The translations under genes and the position numbers were made by a program. 64,000 bases of DNA from Owenia fusiformis. Its lineage: Eukaryota > Annelida > Polychaeta > Sabellida > Oweniidae. Below, in pieces: positions 12,301 through 25,400 of this stretch. The notes below the pieces were generated by a model. The model saw only the letters and a program-made list of their open reading frames with translations, did no database searches and was not told where the DNA came from. Each line of letters begins with the position of its first letter. The first letter of the stretch is position 1. The stretch is taken from contig CAIIXF020000005.1 in the NCBI GenBank assembly GCA_903813345.2, positions 27,221,375 through 27,285,374 of the forward strand. The letters are read 5' to 3'.

Positions 12301-15300
12301 AAGGCTCTCAAATAGAAGGGGCCCCAACAAATATCAAATTGAATGACAATGAAAGTTTGATTCCAACACAGATGCATCTTCTCCAAGATCTACAATACTA
12401 CAAAGAAAAATTCATGGCATCTCAGCTGGAGAAAAAAGCTCAACTTGAGTCTCCAGTCCCACAGCTATATGATATTCCAATGCCCAATAATATTGCCTCA
12501 GCCTCAGATGTACCGGATGCAGTTACTAGTGAAATTGTAGAGGAAACCATCATGGATGATTCCAGCTATATTAACCTAGGTAATAAATACGTATTTGCCT
12601 TATTCAGTGAGCTCCCATGCGTTTAGAGCAACCAAGTGCTGTGTCTTGTTAATAAGTTGATAATGACCCTTTCTTGGAAAGCTGTCCAAGTCAAAAGCAT
12701 GAAATTATTGAAATATTTTGACCAAAATAGGTAAAAAAATGCACTTTAATGAGAAAAAGGGAAATCACTGTTATTTTTCAATATACAATCATTCAGAAAT
12801 GATTTTTGAATTCCTTGCTCATCAATTTAAATGTATTGTTAATATAATGGAAGAAATAAAAGGACAGCAGATTTAGTCATGCTGTGTTTGGTTTCAGGTG
12901 ACCAGTTCACGAATCGACCTCAAGATGGCCTTGGTGGAATTGATCTTGAATCTCTTGGTTTAAGTCTCACACAGGAACAGGTATGACATTAACTATTTCA
13001 GCCATCCTCAGAAAATAGTTGAAGAAAATAGGTTCCATCTTCTACCAAAGTAATCAAGTGAATTTTGTGAAATTTAAAAATGTATAATTTTGCATATATC
13101 TTAAGATTTTGTATTGTGTGTATGTACTGTATGTACACATATGTAAATCTGTATTGCCCTCTATGTAAAGGAGATACAATGATACATGTATACAGTGTAC
13201 AATGAATATGATGCGAATATAACATTAATGATTAAGTGAACATAGAATATAAATATGTGCAACATATTACAACACACTTTTCACATTAGTTGAGTGCTAA
13301 CCATCTTCCCTGCAAGGTCGATGTTAGCATCTCATCCAATGATTGATTGTATCATTTTGGTCACTTTCATGTGGATACTTATTTTTTTTGCTGTATTGCT
13401 TTTTTTATTTCAGGTCACCCAGGTTATGAGTGCCATATCTTCAGATCCAAATCTTCTTGAGCAAATGGGAGAACATTCTCAGGTTATGAGCCCAATAGAG
13501 CAACAAATTGGAGATCAATCCCAAGTGATGAGCCCTTTAGGAGAGAGCATGGGAGAACATTCCCAAGTGATGAGCCCTATGGGGTCACAAATGGGAGAAC
13601 ATTCACAGGTGATGAGCCCCATGTCATCACAAATGGGAGAAAATTCCAATGTCATGAGCCCCATGGCATCACAAATGGGAGAAAGTTCCAATGTCATGAG
13701 CCCCATGGCATCACAAATGGGAGAAACTTCCCAAGTAATGAGCCCCATGGAGCCTCAAATGGGAGAACATACCAAAGGAATGAGTGCTTTAGAACCACAA
13801 ATGGGAGAACAATCTTTAAAGCAAGATCCCTTACCACCTGTAGACCCTCTTTCAGATAAAAAGGCCTCTGATCCTGTATTGGATTCATCAGATAGTGCTC
13901 AAAACATTGAATCTTTGACTCAACTTAAGACTTTGAGTTCAGAAGTTTCTCCCCAAAATTCTGACCCTAAACAAGATCCAAAGCTCATAGGCACAGTGGA
14001 CGAGGAGTCAAAAGAGAACAATGCTAAAACTGAAATACGTACCCACACAGATGACCCCTCTGCAGAAGTTACAAATGATTCTATTGATAAACTCACTCTG
14101 CACACAGAGCAACAGGACACTGTGAATAATATGCCACTTGTTATGGATCCAACTATCCCTGGCCATGACAATGACCCGATAAAAGAAAGTCAGGAAGCAC
14201 CAAAGAATGGACTCACTGGAGCAACCATTGTAAAAGAGACAACTGTTGATATGCAACTAATTAGTGTTACTCATGAGGTATCTACACTGGATGAGGCTCC
14301 AACAAATGGGGCACCTGTTGATGACTTAGCAACTGGTGCATTAGATACTTCAGGTAAGTCATACTGTAGTGGTACCAATTTGTAATGATTCATTTTGTGT
14401 TCTCCCCAGATGTTGTGCCCTATTGATACTCACAGAAAGGAGAAAATTCCCCGGTAATGAGCCCATTGAAGTGTCATATTGGAGAACATGCTGAAATCCT
14501 GAAAATGATATGCCATCAATTTGAAAATCTGTTCTGAATAGAACATAGGGGGAGGTCAAACCTGGGTCATTGCACTTGCCATTTGTTGTTTGATATGATA
14601 TCATTAAGTGTATGTGATAGTTTTGAGGTGTTTTACATGAAACCTATCATATCATGATTCTAGGCAATAATTTACCCCCAAATATAGTACATGATTACAT
14701 TGTTAGTTAAAATTTCTACAGTTTTATGTCAAAATCAAGAAACGGTGACATATTTTGATAGTCTTAATCTTTTTGTGACTGGATTTGGCTGATAGTGTCT
14801 GTAAAATGTAACTCTTTTACCATTTGGAGACATCCAGGTAGAGACATCCAAAACTTTCCAATGAACCATTTTTTGTAATCAGACATTCACCTTACATTTA
14901 TTCCTTTTCAGGGTCTACTTCAACTGAACCTGTGACTTCTCAATGTACTTCCGTATCCATGCAGCCCTCAGAAAATACTACTGCACCAAGCATCAATTTG
15001 CCTCAAAGTGACAGTGTGCCTAGCATCATCACTGTTCCTAGCAGCATCAGTGTGCCTAACAACATCAGTGTTCCCAGTAGCATCAGTTTACCTAGCAACA
15101 TCGATGTGCCTAGCAGCATCAGTGTGCCGAGCAGTATCGGTTTGCCTAGCAACATTGATGTGCCTAGCAGCATCAGTGTGCCTAGTAGTCTTGATGATAT
15201 GAATACTTTTGACAGTATACTTCAATCAAAATACACGGACAATAAATCTAACGGCATCTTATCAAGCTTTGGTGACACTACATCCAAGTTCAAAGATCAG

Positions 15301-18300
15301 CTTGGTTCGACAAATGATCTTGACCTGGATAATATTATCAACGATCTAGAACCAACTGCTTTGGCTAACATGAAAATGATTTTCCCCGATCCAAAATCTA
15401 GTGACTTGGGCATGCCAAATGTGCCCCAATTGCCAACTGATCTCAACTCGATTAGTCCTTCTATGTCATCTATACTAGAGAGTCCTGCTAAATCTAGCCA
15501 AGAGCTGAATATGCTGCTTGGCAAACCATCAGACTCACCAATGAGGAACTTCATGGAGAAACCTAGTGGCCCAAAGGTTATACCACAGATTACTCGCAGT
15601 TTAGAGTTTGACGCAGCGTCTAGATTAGACCAGGCTGAGTTGTTTCCTGATATGAGTGCACCTGATATTCCACCAGCTAGTGACGTAACAGTCCCAGAGT
15701 TATGTGTCGTGAGCATGTACTGGAATGATCTGCCTGGTTTGATGATCAATAATAAACCATATGTGAGATTAGTTGATATATACAAGCAGGTTCTCCCAGC
15801 AAAGGATACATCAATCTTGAAGAAAAGATGTCAAACTCTAGGCTTACCCATAGCATGCTGTAGCGAGATGCAGCGTGATTTCCTCGTACGTTACGCCAAT
15901 GCTGCTCAGTCGAAAAGCACAGTAATCGTTGTTAAGGAGGTAGCTGAAGAGCTGATTGGTTACTACTATAATCCCAAACCTAGAGCTCTATCAACCAATC
16001 GTAGTGAATCTTCTGAGCATCATCCGGGTGTTCTGTCAGGAGATGAATCAGAGCATCACACAGGTGGTAAATCTTACCCAGGAGGCAAAGGAAAAGGCAA
16101 GGGTGGGAAAGGCAAGAATAGGCATGGTGGGAAACATGGACCTGTGAAGGACAAAACAGAAGGAAAAACAAAGAGGTAACTTAAAGTGATATAAAATCCA
16201 TAATTTAAAATGATTAATATTTGTGTGTCGAGGTACTCAGTTAGAGTTTGCCTGGTTACAATTTGGTGAAAATTGTGAGATTTCCTTTAAATGTAACAGA
16301 CTTTTGTCTAGGAGGATCATTTTTTCCCCTTTTTTCTCAGATCTTAGCTATGTAAAGGAAATAACCACTAACTAAAAAACTAAACTAAAAAATTTCAGCT
16401 CAATCCCTAAACGTTTAGACCCCCCCCCTACCGCATTTTCTGACGCCAATTCGCTACCATGTTATGGGCATGTAATTGGTTATTTAATTGGCTTTAATAA
16501 GCACTAAGATCTGAGAAAAAGTTGAAAAAATGATCCACCCTACTTTTGTCATTTACTTTCCAACTCATAATCATCAATGGCATTGTAATAAAAGTATTCT
16601 GATGGACTGGAAATAATTTGAAAGGTGATGAATACCTCATTAAAATGCTCAAATCCATATTGTGTTTTTTTTGGTCCCAACAGAACTAGTGACATTTTGT
16701 TTATATAGTCTCCAACTTTTTTTGTGGATTTTGTTCAGCGTTTGGCATCTGTAACAAATGGCAGGTGGTGATATTTTGCAAGATAATGTCTTTTTAAATG
16801 CACACATCTGAAAATGAACCCTAGATGCTTTAACTGATGATGATAATATTTTTTCTATGAAATGAATATGAAGTCTATAGATAATCATACTTTTCCAGTG
16901 AGGCCGATGTCAAGCCAGTTATCAAGAGAGTCAAGAAGAATCTCCCATCTCCCCTACCTCTGAAAGTGTCAAAGAGAAACCGAGTGAAGCGCTTTGACTA
17001 TGCTCATCCTTGCATAGTGGACAGGTAGATACTTTGTTTTTTAGTTAAATAACCAGGCTGTATCATCCCCCTCTTCACTCTCTTTAATGGTTTGCATTTC
17101 TATTAGCATAAGTCAAATTTGCTCTATGGCGGCTGGACAGTGACTCTATCTTCACAAAATTGATATAGAAAAATTTACATCGTACTGCTTTTCCCTATAA
17201 TTTATGGGCTTCATTTACCTTGTTTTGGAGAAATAGGCTTATTCATCAAAATATCACATTTTGAGTTACCAAATCGGATAATACATAATCACATGTTGCA
17301 ATTGATATTGAGAAGTGTGCATTTTATCTTCTCATGTTTAACAGCTTTCTCTGCTCAAGGACTATCAGTTTTGCTAAAAGTTGGTGCTTGTTTTTACCAA
17401 ACTTTTGTTACTTAAGCAATGAGTATATATTACTGCATGCATATCAACTTGTTCAAAACTTGTGAATTAGCATACATTTTCACCATGCTTGCCCATCAGA
17501 TGGTGCCACTTTCAAATTATGAATGTGATCATGATATCATATCTTAAATTTTTTGTTTTACAGTGACTTTGAAGGAACTGATTCAAGTGGAATCAAAATG
17601 AAGATTAAGATTCATTCAGATGCTGAAAACCCAAATGATGAGAACACAAAGCCAGTAAATCACTCCACAGAACTGTCCCAATCTGAAGCACATCTAAAAG
17701 AGTACGAAGCATTTTTGAAGAAGCGACAGCAAATACTGAGCAACAAAAAACTGAAAACATCCAAGGGTTTTAATGTGAGTGACAGTGAGGAAACCATGGA
17801 TACCAGTTTTTCAACCAATGGGAGTGATACTGATGATTATTGGAATCCAGACACTGTGACGTCACTGAAGAAAAAAGCAAAATTGAGTCCTAAATCCAAA
17901 CTTGGCAAAAAGGATAAGACTGCTATGTTGAGCTGCAAGAAACAGATACAGCTTTTGAAGCGGAAACAGAAGGACTTGTTAAAGAAGAAGAAAAAGTTAT
18001 TGAAAATGAGAGCTAAAAAACGGAAATTAAAGCTGAAAGAGTTATTGAAAAACCAGAGGAAATCAAAGAAGAGGAAATACGTCAAGACTGGGTTTTACAC
18101 AAAAGCAAGTAAAATGATGAGAAGACAACTTGAAAATGGGAATATGCTACACGTATCTGTCCCATCCCATCTTAGTGATCGGGGTAATCTACCACTTTCT
18201 GGGAATGCCGTACTTCATGTGCCCATCAATGATGGTGTAAATACATCCTCCAATCCTATTCAGCCAAGTGATAACATTTCAATCCTTCATGGACAAATGA

Positions 18301-19469
18301 ATAATGTCATGGAAGTTGTACCTAATACAGACCCAAGTGCTTATCCTACTGTGATTGAAACAATAGCAAATGAAGAGACACTGACCACTAGTTTCCCAAG
18401 CCCTCCTTCAGTGATAGCCAATGTGAGCATCAATGACTATGTGCCCTCATCTGATGGGAGCCTCCAAGTTGGTGAAACATGTGAAATACAACAGACAATT
18501 CAATGTGGGAACATCACTCCCAAACCATGTATGGTTGAGATTGAAATCAAACGACCATTAGAGATTGTCCATCGGGATCGCACTCATAAAAAAGATCAAC
18601 GGGGAATGTCTCAAGATGGTGACATTTTCCTTCACTTGTATAAATCTAAGAATGCCCCTTGTGTGCAGTGTCGGTCTTGTTGCAGTTTTTTCTCTCTGGG
18701 GAAATTTGTCGATCACCTGCATGATCCCAAAAACATGGATATTATTCTCGAAAGGAAAATCCCCCAGAGGCTGGAGTTACGATCTACAGACATTAGCGAA
18801 CTTGAAATGAAGCAGTGGGAAGAATTTATCAAGTTAAGAGATGGCTTTGAGAAAAAAAGTCAAGAAATAAAAAAACAGGAAATGAAAAATCAGGAGAAAA
18901 AGAATCTGGAGAACAAAAGTGAAGAAACACAAAGTCAGGAAACTCCATCAGAAGGATCGCCTGATGTTGCATCAGTCGCACAAAAACTTAACTTTGAGAC
19001 TAAACTCAGGGACAAACCAGTTAGAAAAAAGAAAGAGGAACCAGCCAATCAAATTACACGTCATAGTTCCAGGACTCGCAAAATTAAGAAACTCCATCCA
19101 ATCGAAAGTTACGAATTCTCCAGTGTCACTTCTACCTCAAGAGCTGGTAGTAGTGGGGAAAAGAAAAACAGTCCAAAAGTTGAATTTTGTGAAACACAAG
19201 TTCCTGAACTTGAGTCCAAACTTACAAAAAGAGAAGCTGCAAAAGAAATGGCCAATATGCCCATGAACATCTCCCCCAGCAAGAAAATGAGACTTGAGAG
19301 TAGTGCAAAAAATGAGCAAACCAGACCAGATATTGTAGAAAAGCTGGACTTGAGAGTTTCAACTTCGACATATGGCACAAGAAGTGCTATGAAATCAAAA
19401 AATAAAGTATTGATTCAGCAAAACAAACATCTAGATTCAAGCTTAACTGCTTTGAATATGGACACCTAA
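9309..19469 (+). CDS. Large Ski/Sno/Dac-domain nuclear protein, six exons, 2,529 aa
   Basis: Exons: 9309-12579, 12898-12980, 13414-14353, 14912-16175, 16899-17024 and 17564-19469. Every junction is GT-AG, phases match (1, 0, 1, 2, 2), and the joined CDS is 7,590 nt. Features: Ser/Thr/Asn-rich N-terminal half; AT-hook KRRGRPLG near residue 638; a 14-residue repeat array in exon 3; a VPSSIS array in exon 4; a Ski/Sno/Dac-type domain at about 1695-1786 (core NKPYVRLVDIYKQVLP...SILKKRCQTLGL); Lys-rich helical stretch 2020-2068; and a Ski-type Cys/His motif near 2259 (PCVQCRSCC...FVDHLH). Known Ski-family proteins pair this domain with a Zn-binding SAND-like fold and act as DNA-associated transcriptional corepressors. 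Here the two lie ~470 residues apart in a far longer protein, so the assignment is to superfamily only. A chromatin or transcription role is inferred. The start has a possible acceptor just 5' of it. Confidence 0.75.
13420..13815 (+). repeat. Coding 42-bp minisatellite: 14-residue repeats
   Basis: The frame encodes nine consecutive units on the pattern QVMSPMxSQMGEHS. The first (13420-13479) is 20 residues long. The next eight start at 13480 and are exactly 42 bp each: 13480, 13522, 13564, 13606, 13648, 13690, 13732 and 13774. The central units are most alike (two consecutive units encode NVMSPMASQMGE), which suggests recent expansion. VMSP could be a Ser-Pro phosphorylation site, but that is a guess. 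Confidence 0.9.
14436..14497 (+). pseudogene. Relic of the 42-bp coding repeat stranded in an intron
   Basis: Within intron 3 (14354-14911), this stretch still reads GENSPVMSPLKCHIGEHAE, clearly a diverged unit of the exon 3 array. An acceptor-like TTCTCCCCAG precedes it at 14401-14410, but the frame set by the upstream exon meets a stop before reaching the repeat. It looks like former coding sequence that became intronic. Confidence 0.7.
15016..15195 (+). repeat. Coding 18-bp array: ten VPSSIS-type hexapeptides
   Basis: Ten in-frame six-residue units follow the patterns VPSSIS, LPSNID, VPNNIS and VPSSIG. A 36-bp higher-order pattern (LPSNID followed by VPSSIS) also appears twice. The array lies in exon 4, upstream of the Ski-type domain, and is probably a disordered linker. 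Confidence 0.88.
16311..16542. repeat. Inverted repeat in intron 4 of the Ski-like gene
   Basis: The arms 16311-16349 (GGATCATTTTTTCC...CTCAGATCTTAG) and 16503-16542 (CTAAGATCTGAG...AAAAAATGATCC) are reverse complements with few mismatches. About 150 bp lies between, including a C7 tract. This is a small foldback element. Confidence 0.7.
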
Positions 19470-21658
19470 ATCTATATATTGTTACAAACTGTTTTATTAT
19501 TGTTTTAAGATACCAAACATAAAGTTCTTGGTATGTTATATAACAGTGGACTTTTACACCCTAAATGTACATTGAAAAATTGTTATAGTTTTATCGTTCA
19601 ATTTTGATTTCATTAATTGAAAAAGATGATACATTATCGACACCTAGTGTAATTGTTATCATAGTAGTAAATACAAGGGTTGTTCAAAAAGAATCCCCAT
19701 GATAAATAACTTTGAGGAATAGTGTAATCAGGTGATTAGGAAGAATGATGGTGTATCTGGATTCCCATAATTCAATACACTTTAGTATACAGTGTCAAGA
19801 AATTTGAGGTGACCTTGATGGATTTACATGGCTCAGTTACATAATTTTCCATGTTTTTGGCCCTGTGTACAAGACTGAATAGCAGAAGCTGTTCTTTTCA
19901 AATTACTCTGAAACACAGGATATTATATGACATGTATGATGTACAGCAATTTTAATTACAATATGATATTTCTCAGAATTTGTGCATTTTTATGATAAGT
20001 GAAGTGTGAAGTAATCGCTGAAAATGTTTCCCATATTAATCTGTTAATCATGTTGAGATGTTACTTGTTTATCTAAAAATGATTTCATTTGATGGAGAGG
20101 AAAATTGGTAAAAGACCCATAGCCAACTATTGCTGCCAAGAGGGATTCAAATTTGACAATTTTGGCCCAAAATCACTTGAAAAGTGCTCAAAATGGGAAA
20201 AAACTGCATGATTCAAAATTTTAGGCTGGGGAGGGGGAAATGCTCCCCATTGGCTATAGGTCTGGGTAATAAATTTTAAAGTGGCAGCATAACTCCTATC
20301 AATATATTTAATGGTTTTGTCCATTGCTTTATATTTCCTGTAAAAGTCTATTTTGCTCTCTACCCTATTGTATTGCATTAGATATTGCAAATATTTGATT
20401 ACTTGTTAAATTACATTGGAATATGTAATTTTTTGAATTTTTTAAAGGTATTCCATTTATAATGTACCAGTCAGTGGTAAGACAAATGTTTACAAATATT
20501 GTCTTGCTTTTGCTCTAAAGGATGAACATACTTGTACCTGAACCTTTACTGATCTTAAGATATCTCAAAACATTTTGAATTTATTGTAATGTGTAACTTG
20601 CACTATACATAGACATAGATTTTGACAGATGCAAAGCATGTACTTTCTTTTTTGTAGTTATAACAACTTTAAAAACTGAGTTTATGTAAAAGCTGAATTA
20701 GCTGCCTTTTGAAGTTGAAAAAAGTGGGAAATTCAAATTGGAATCATGATGCTAACTCCGAGTCTATGGATGGTGCAAATTAGAGATCATTTTGAAATAA
20801 AAACATTTTTGGGGTTATGTCATATCAGAATTCCAGGCCTTTCCCTAATGACCTTGTAGCATATCCTCAAAAGAGGTACACACCCTTTAGAGTCAGTTTT
20901 AATTATTTTCTAGTTATTGCCAGTTAATAATTTGAATTACGTTAGTTGAATTATTTATTGGATTATGATTGACATGTTTTACTATAGTGTTAGTATATAG
21001 TCTAATGCATATTTTAAGAAAACAAAATTACTGATTTTTGTGATTTTGTTTCCAACAGTTTTGTCAAACAATGCCATTATATTTTATTGAAACAATTTGT
21101 AATACAACTCTGAAATTACGGAAACTTATCCCATGGTCCGCGCTTCACAGAATGTTGCAAATTATGGTTATATTTCTCAATTTTGTCAAAGTGAATGAGA
21201 TCGGGTTACAGTAAAATCTTACTCTCAATTCTCCACTCTTTTCAGTGAACATATTTTCTGAATGTAAATGTTCTTAGTAACATGCCAAATCCTCACAATT
21301 ATTTTTTAATCAGTGGTATACACTATGGTTCCATAGTGGCTATCAAACGGTTTCACTGTAAATACTTCCTCAAAGATTTGATTGATTTTTTTGAGTTTTA
21401 GGTTATGTGTAGATGTATCTTGTTAGATTTTATGGACCACTCTGTATATTGTAATTTAATATTGTAGCAATGTAAATATGAGGTATTGTATCAATAGTGT
21501 ATTATATGTATCAGTATCACTGGTGAGAATATGTAAAAATCACAATTGTAATTGTGTAGAATTGTATTCAATGAAAATTTTAAAATACAACATTATTACT
21601 TAATTTTATTCAAAAAGTAAATCATATGTAATGATTGTCTTTGTTGTTAGTGGTTGAT
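19470..21658 (+). other. 3' UTR and downstream flank of the Ski-like gene
   Basis: AT-rich, with no coding frame. AATAAA hexamers occur at 20268-20273 and 20796-20801. The second is the better candidate because the first lies beside a dispersed repeat. The transcript end cannot be fixed from sequence. Confidence 0.4.
20110..20270 (-). repeat. Dispersed repeat family A, copy 2 (reverse)
   Basis: Read on the minus strand it gives ACCTATAGCCAATGGGGAGC, then AATCATGCAGTTTTTTCCCA, AGCACTTTTCAAGTGATTTT and GGGCCAAAATTGTC, the same block order as the copy at 4853. It sits downstream of the Ski-like stop codon. Confidence 0.7.
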
Positions 21659-22049
21659 AAAGGACGATTCTCGGTTTGGAGAACGAAGTTCATCAATCTA
21701 AATGAGCATTATCCCTGCTTCGGAAAAATTTGTTTTTTACATGATATAGATTTGAATGTCTTCTTTTGAATATTCATAATTTAATTTTGGTAATATTTCT
21801 AGATTTCTCGCAAAAAAATATTAGCGCAGTACACTGATGAACTTCTTTCCCCAAATCGAGACTTGTATTTTATTGAATCGGTCTAATTGAGCGTTATCCC
21901 TGCTTCAGACCAATTTGTTATTTTTACATCTTGTAGATTTAAATGTCCTCTTTTGAATATTCATAGTTTAATTTGGGTAATATTTCTATATTTTCCATGA
22001 AAAAATTATTAGCCCAGGAGACTGTTCTCCAAACCAAGATTCGTCCTTT
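21659..22049. mobile_element. MITE with ~26-bp terminal inverted repeats and internal duplication
   Basis: The left end AAAGGACGATTCTCGGTTTG and right end CAAACCAAGATTCGTCCTTT are inverted copies with two mismatches, and the match extends about 6 bp further inward. The interior is itself a ~200-bp direct duplication: each half has GAGCRTTATCCCTGCTTC, then CTTTTGAATATTCATA and a poly-A-rich TTAGC block. No transposase. Confidence 0.85.
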
Positions 22050-22189
22050 GAGAATCACGTTGAAAATGTCTCCCCATCTTTCATATACCGTCTATATACC
22101 CAAAGGAAAATTATGAAAAGCTGGGGGATAATAATTTCAGCACCTGCTATCATGTACCATAATAAGATTTTTCTTATATTAGAGACTCA

Positions 22190-22400
22190 TGCAGTACAAG
22201 TAACCTCCTCTATAGTAAAACCTACAAAGCGGAACACCTTTATAAACGAACACCTCTATAATTGGAACAAGTAAAATTCCTGTTATCCATTAATTAATTA
22301 CAAATGAACCTCTCAGTGAAACACCTCCAAAATGAATCCCTAATTTGAGGTTCCAAAGCTGTTCAATTTATACAGGTTTTCTGTACGTGGATTTCATGTC
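22190..22400. repeat. Short-period repeat remnant (GAACACCTCTATAA motif)
   Basis: The motif GAACACCTYTATAA occurs in succession (near 22231 and 22248), followed by weaker relatives GAACCTCTCAGTGAAACACC. Such arrays are common degraded repeats in invertebrate genomes (recall, not checked). Low information. Confidence 0.4.
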
Positions 22401-25400
22401 ACATTGTTCTTAAATAGTGTCTGTTAAAGCTGGGAACCAGCCAGCATCTGTCGTCTTCCAGGACATTGTAAATAACCTTATTTAAAGAGAGGGGAGAACA
22501 TAAGGTATAAGATATCCAAAAATATGCCAAATGCATATGGTTTAACACAATCAGTTTGGTTTAATTAGAATCTATTGCACTGGAGGATTATCTGTTTAGA
22601 TAATAAGATATAACACCCTCCGTAGCCTAAGGTATGAATGGTTCAGGGATACAAGAGACCCTAACCCCTGCATATGCATATTCCTGTCGGCGACTTTTTA
22701 CAGACGTTCGTATACATATTTAATCTAGATTCTGGAAATGAAATGTCCCCAATGCCAAGAAAATATGACTTCGGATACTTCTAGGATGAAGAAAAGCTTT
22801 GACGGCCAATTTTAACGTTGTAATTATATCATAAATCCATCTTTAGACCTTGTAATTGTATTATATCATCTAACATACCGTACGACATCAATTTGCACTT
22901 TGTAAGACATTTTACCGGGCGTTTTACGCCGATTTGGAGTAATAAACCAGATATATCTCTGACGATCTAGAGATTATATGATTACAGCTTACAACGTTTC
23001 AGCAGAAGTTAGCAATTAGCTTCATTTTTGCTATTGGTTTGGTATTTTAAGCGCTCGTGAAGTTATTTCTGTTCACCTATTTCAAGTTGTAAAGTCAAGG
23101 TTTCGTGAGTTTCATTTTATTGGCCTTCTTAAATATTTAAAGCAACCATGAAAATTACTGACGTCATACACCACTCCTTGTTCAAGTGTAGAGTCTTTAT
23201 ATTAAAATTCTCAGGGAGAGGAAACTGTGGTTAGACCTGTCACAGTACAACACGAGGTAATTGGTAAGAGGTACTTTATATTGAAATTGAGAAAAAATGT
23301 ATGTTTTTGATAATAGGGGATGGCAAAGATGCAGGGCAAATTTTGGACAAGCGTTTAAAACCCTACGCACATCTGTCAAATAAAAAATAAAACTCTGGAT
23401 ATTTTTCTTGAAATAACGGAATTGGAATAATTCGGGTTCATTTCATGAAAAATCGGAAGAAAATCGGGATTGCTAGAAAATTACTAAAAATAAATCGGGT
23501 GAAAAATCCGAGCAGGTTTTACAAGAAACGATTCAAGATAAATTATGAGAAATATGGACAGGAACCTGATTTCCAACGTCGAATGATCAATAATGGGGCT
23601 CGATATGTTACCAAGCCATCGCTGTACCAGAATTTCGTACGGATATTTTACATTTTCAATATGAAACTATTTTATTGTGATTTTCTCCATTATCGTACTC
23701 TTGCACGTACCGCTCGAAAAGTTACTCTGAACTCGTGCGTTTCTAATTTTTGTCGCCAATCTCTTAAATCAAATGTCAAATTCTGAGCACCTGTACCAAT
23801 TATTGTACTTCCTATTCTGCAATGGTTGAGGAAAGATAACTTTTCATTTGAATGAAATATGAATTCCAAAAGTGCATAGGGTGACACAAAAATTTGCATT
23901 TTCATATGAACTTGTACACACCTCTAAAATTGACCAAAATCATTAATGTTCAGATATTTTGTCCATTATCCATATTTCTTAAACATATTTATTTACATGA
24001 TTTTAATGTTAGAATTCCTGACAATGTTTTTTTAAACCGATTCTAATTAAGCGACTCGAGAGGTATTTATAGACAAACATTCTTTAGTTTGCTATCGTTA
24101 TATCATGGTTGAGATTTATTTCATACACGGAACATGAATATCCCTTTTATTCATTCACGATGCTACTAAGTAAACTATTTAATAGCTAATATCGTACTAA
24201 TGATGATCGGTGTCAGACTCGGAAAAAGTTCTTTAGAGAAAAAGCAATTATTGTTCTCGTATGTTCACTGTGCTTACAATTACAATTATCTAAAGGTAAT
24301 CTGCGAGACAGGTATATCAATCTACCAAGAGAAACGCTCATCTATATTCTGTCTAGTCAATTTATCAGGATCCCTTTCAAACTGTTGAATAACAACCTGA
24401 ATAAATACATATTCACTTCATCCAAATTCCAATTGATATTCCTACGATAAAACTCGTAATTTCAACTCTCTGGATGTTTTCATGCAGTCTCGCGTGACGT
24501 CATTGACGTGAAGAAATGATCGGGTGATGAAAAAGCATCGTGACCATTTGCATTTTTGAGATATGACAGAAGTTTAGTGATATCTCTGATGTTCGTGATA
24601 TTTAAATTTGCAACGCCTCATTGCTATTTATTGCCGATCTTTGGCATAATGTACAGGGTGACACAAAAAACGCCACTCTCCAATTTTGGAATAACTTTCT
24701 CAATAATTAATGATTTTTTATAATTTTTTTGTGTAGATAAAGTGTTCAATGCACGAACGATTGTTGCACTTGCTATAGCATCAACGACTTTGAGGTTTAG
24801 AGATATCATGCTTTCCGTCCAGGTATGTTCATCGTCAAAATTCAAAACAGCAAACATACCAATCTTTCTTGTGTCACCCTGTATATGATATTAAAGCCGT
24901 CTCAACTTCCTAAAAAACATTGTAAGCCGCCTAAGCGATGCCCATTAGTCGGTAAAAAACATGTTGAAGTGTTTCTCGGAATGATGAGTCTTACCGGAAG
25001 ATGTAAACTAATGAGTTCCAAACATATACTAACTTCCAATCGCCATATGCTTTCAGCACCTTTTGTGAATCGAATGGACCAAATACCGATGAATGTTTGT
25101 TGGCCTATCAATTTACAAAGCACATAACCACGTGCTATAAACTGGCCGAATGCTTGAAAAATAGCTCAAGAATATTAGAAACAGATCACTGACAGCACTT
25201 GGCTTAGAAGAAGTGATCTTTGAACGGAAGATCTGTAAATTGCTATAATGGGAAGTTAGAACTACAGTAATATCTTGGGAGGCCACAGAGCGCCTTACTA
25301 TAGTCACTATCTCAGATTTAAATTAAAGAAAGTCAAGCCAAAGTCACCAGAGAAAATATCTAATTACTTAGGACATAGAGTACTGTTGAAGATCAAAAAT

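Noticed and set aside
13294-13413. Apparent N-terminal extension with a hydrophobic segment before the 14-residue repeats
   Set aside because: It is intron 2 read through; the TTTTTTATTTCAG acceptor at 13413 and the matching phase place the exon start at 13414.
23445-23786. 113-residue basic reading frame
   Set aside because: No recognisable motif or splice support; next to MITE fragments. Treated as chance.
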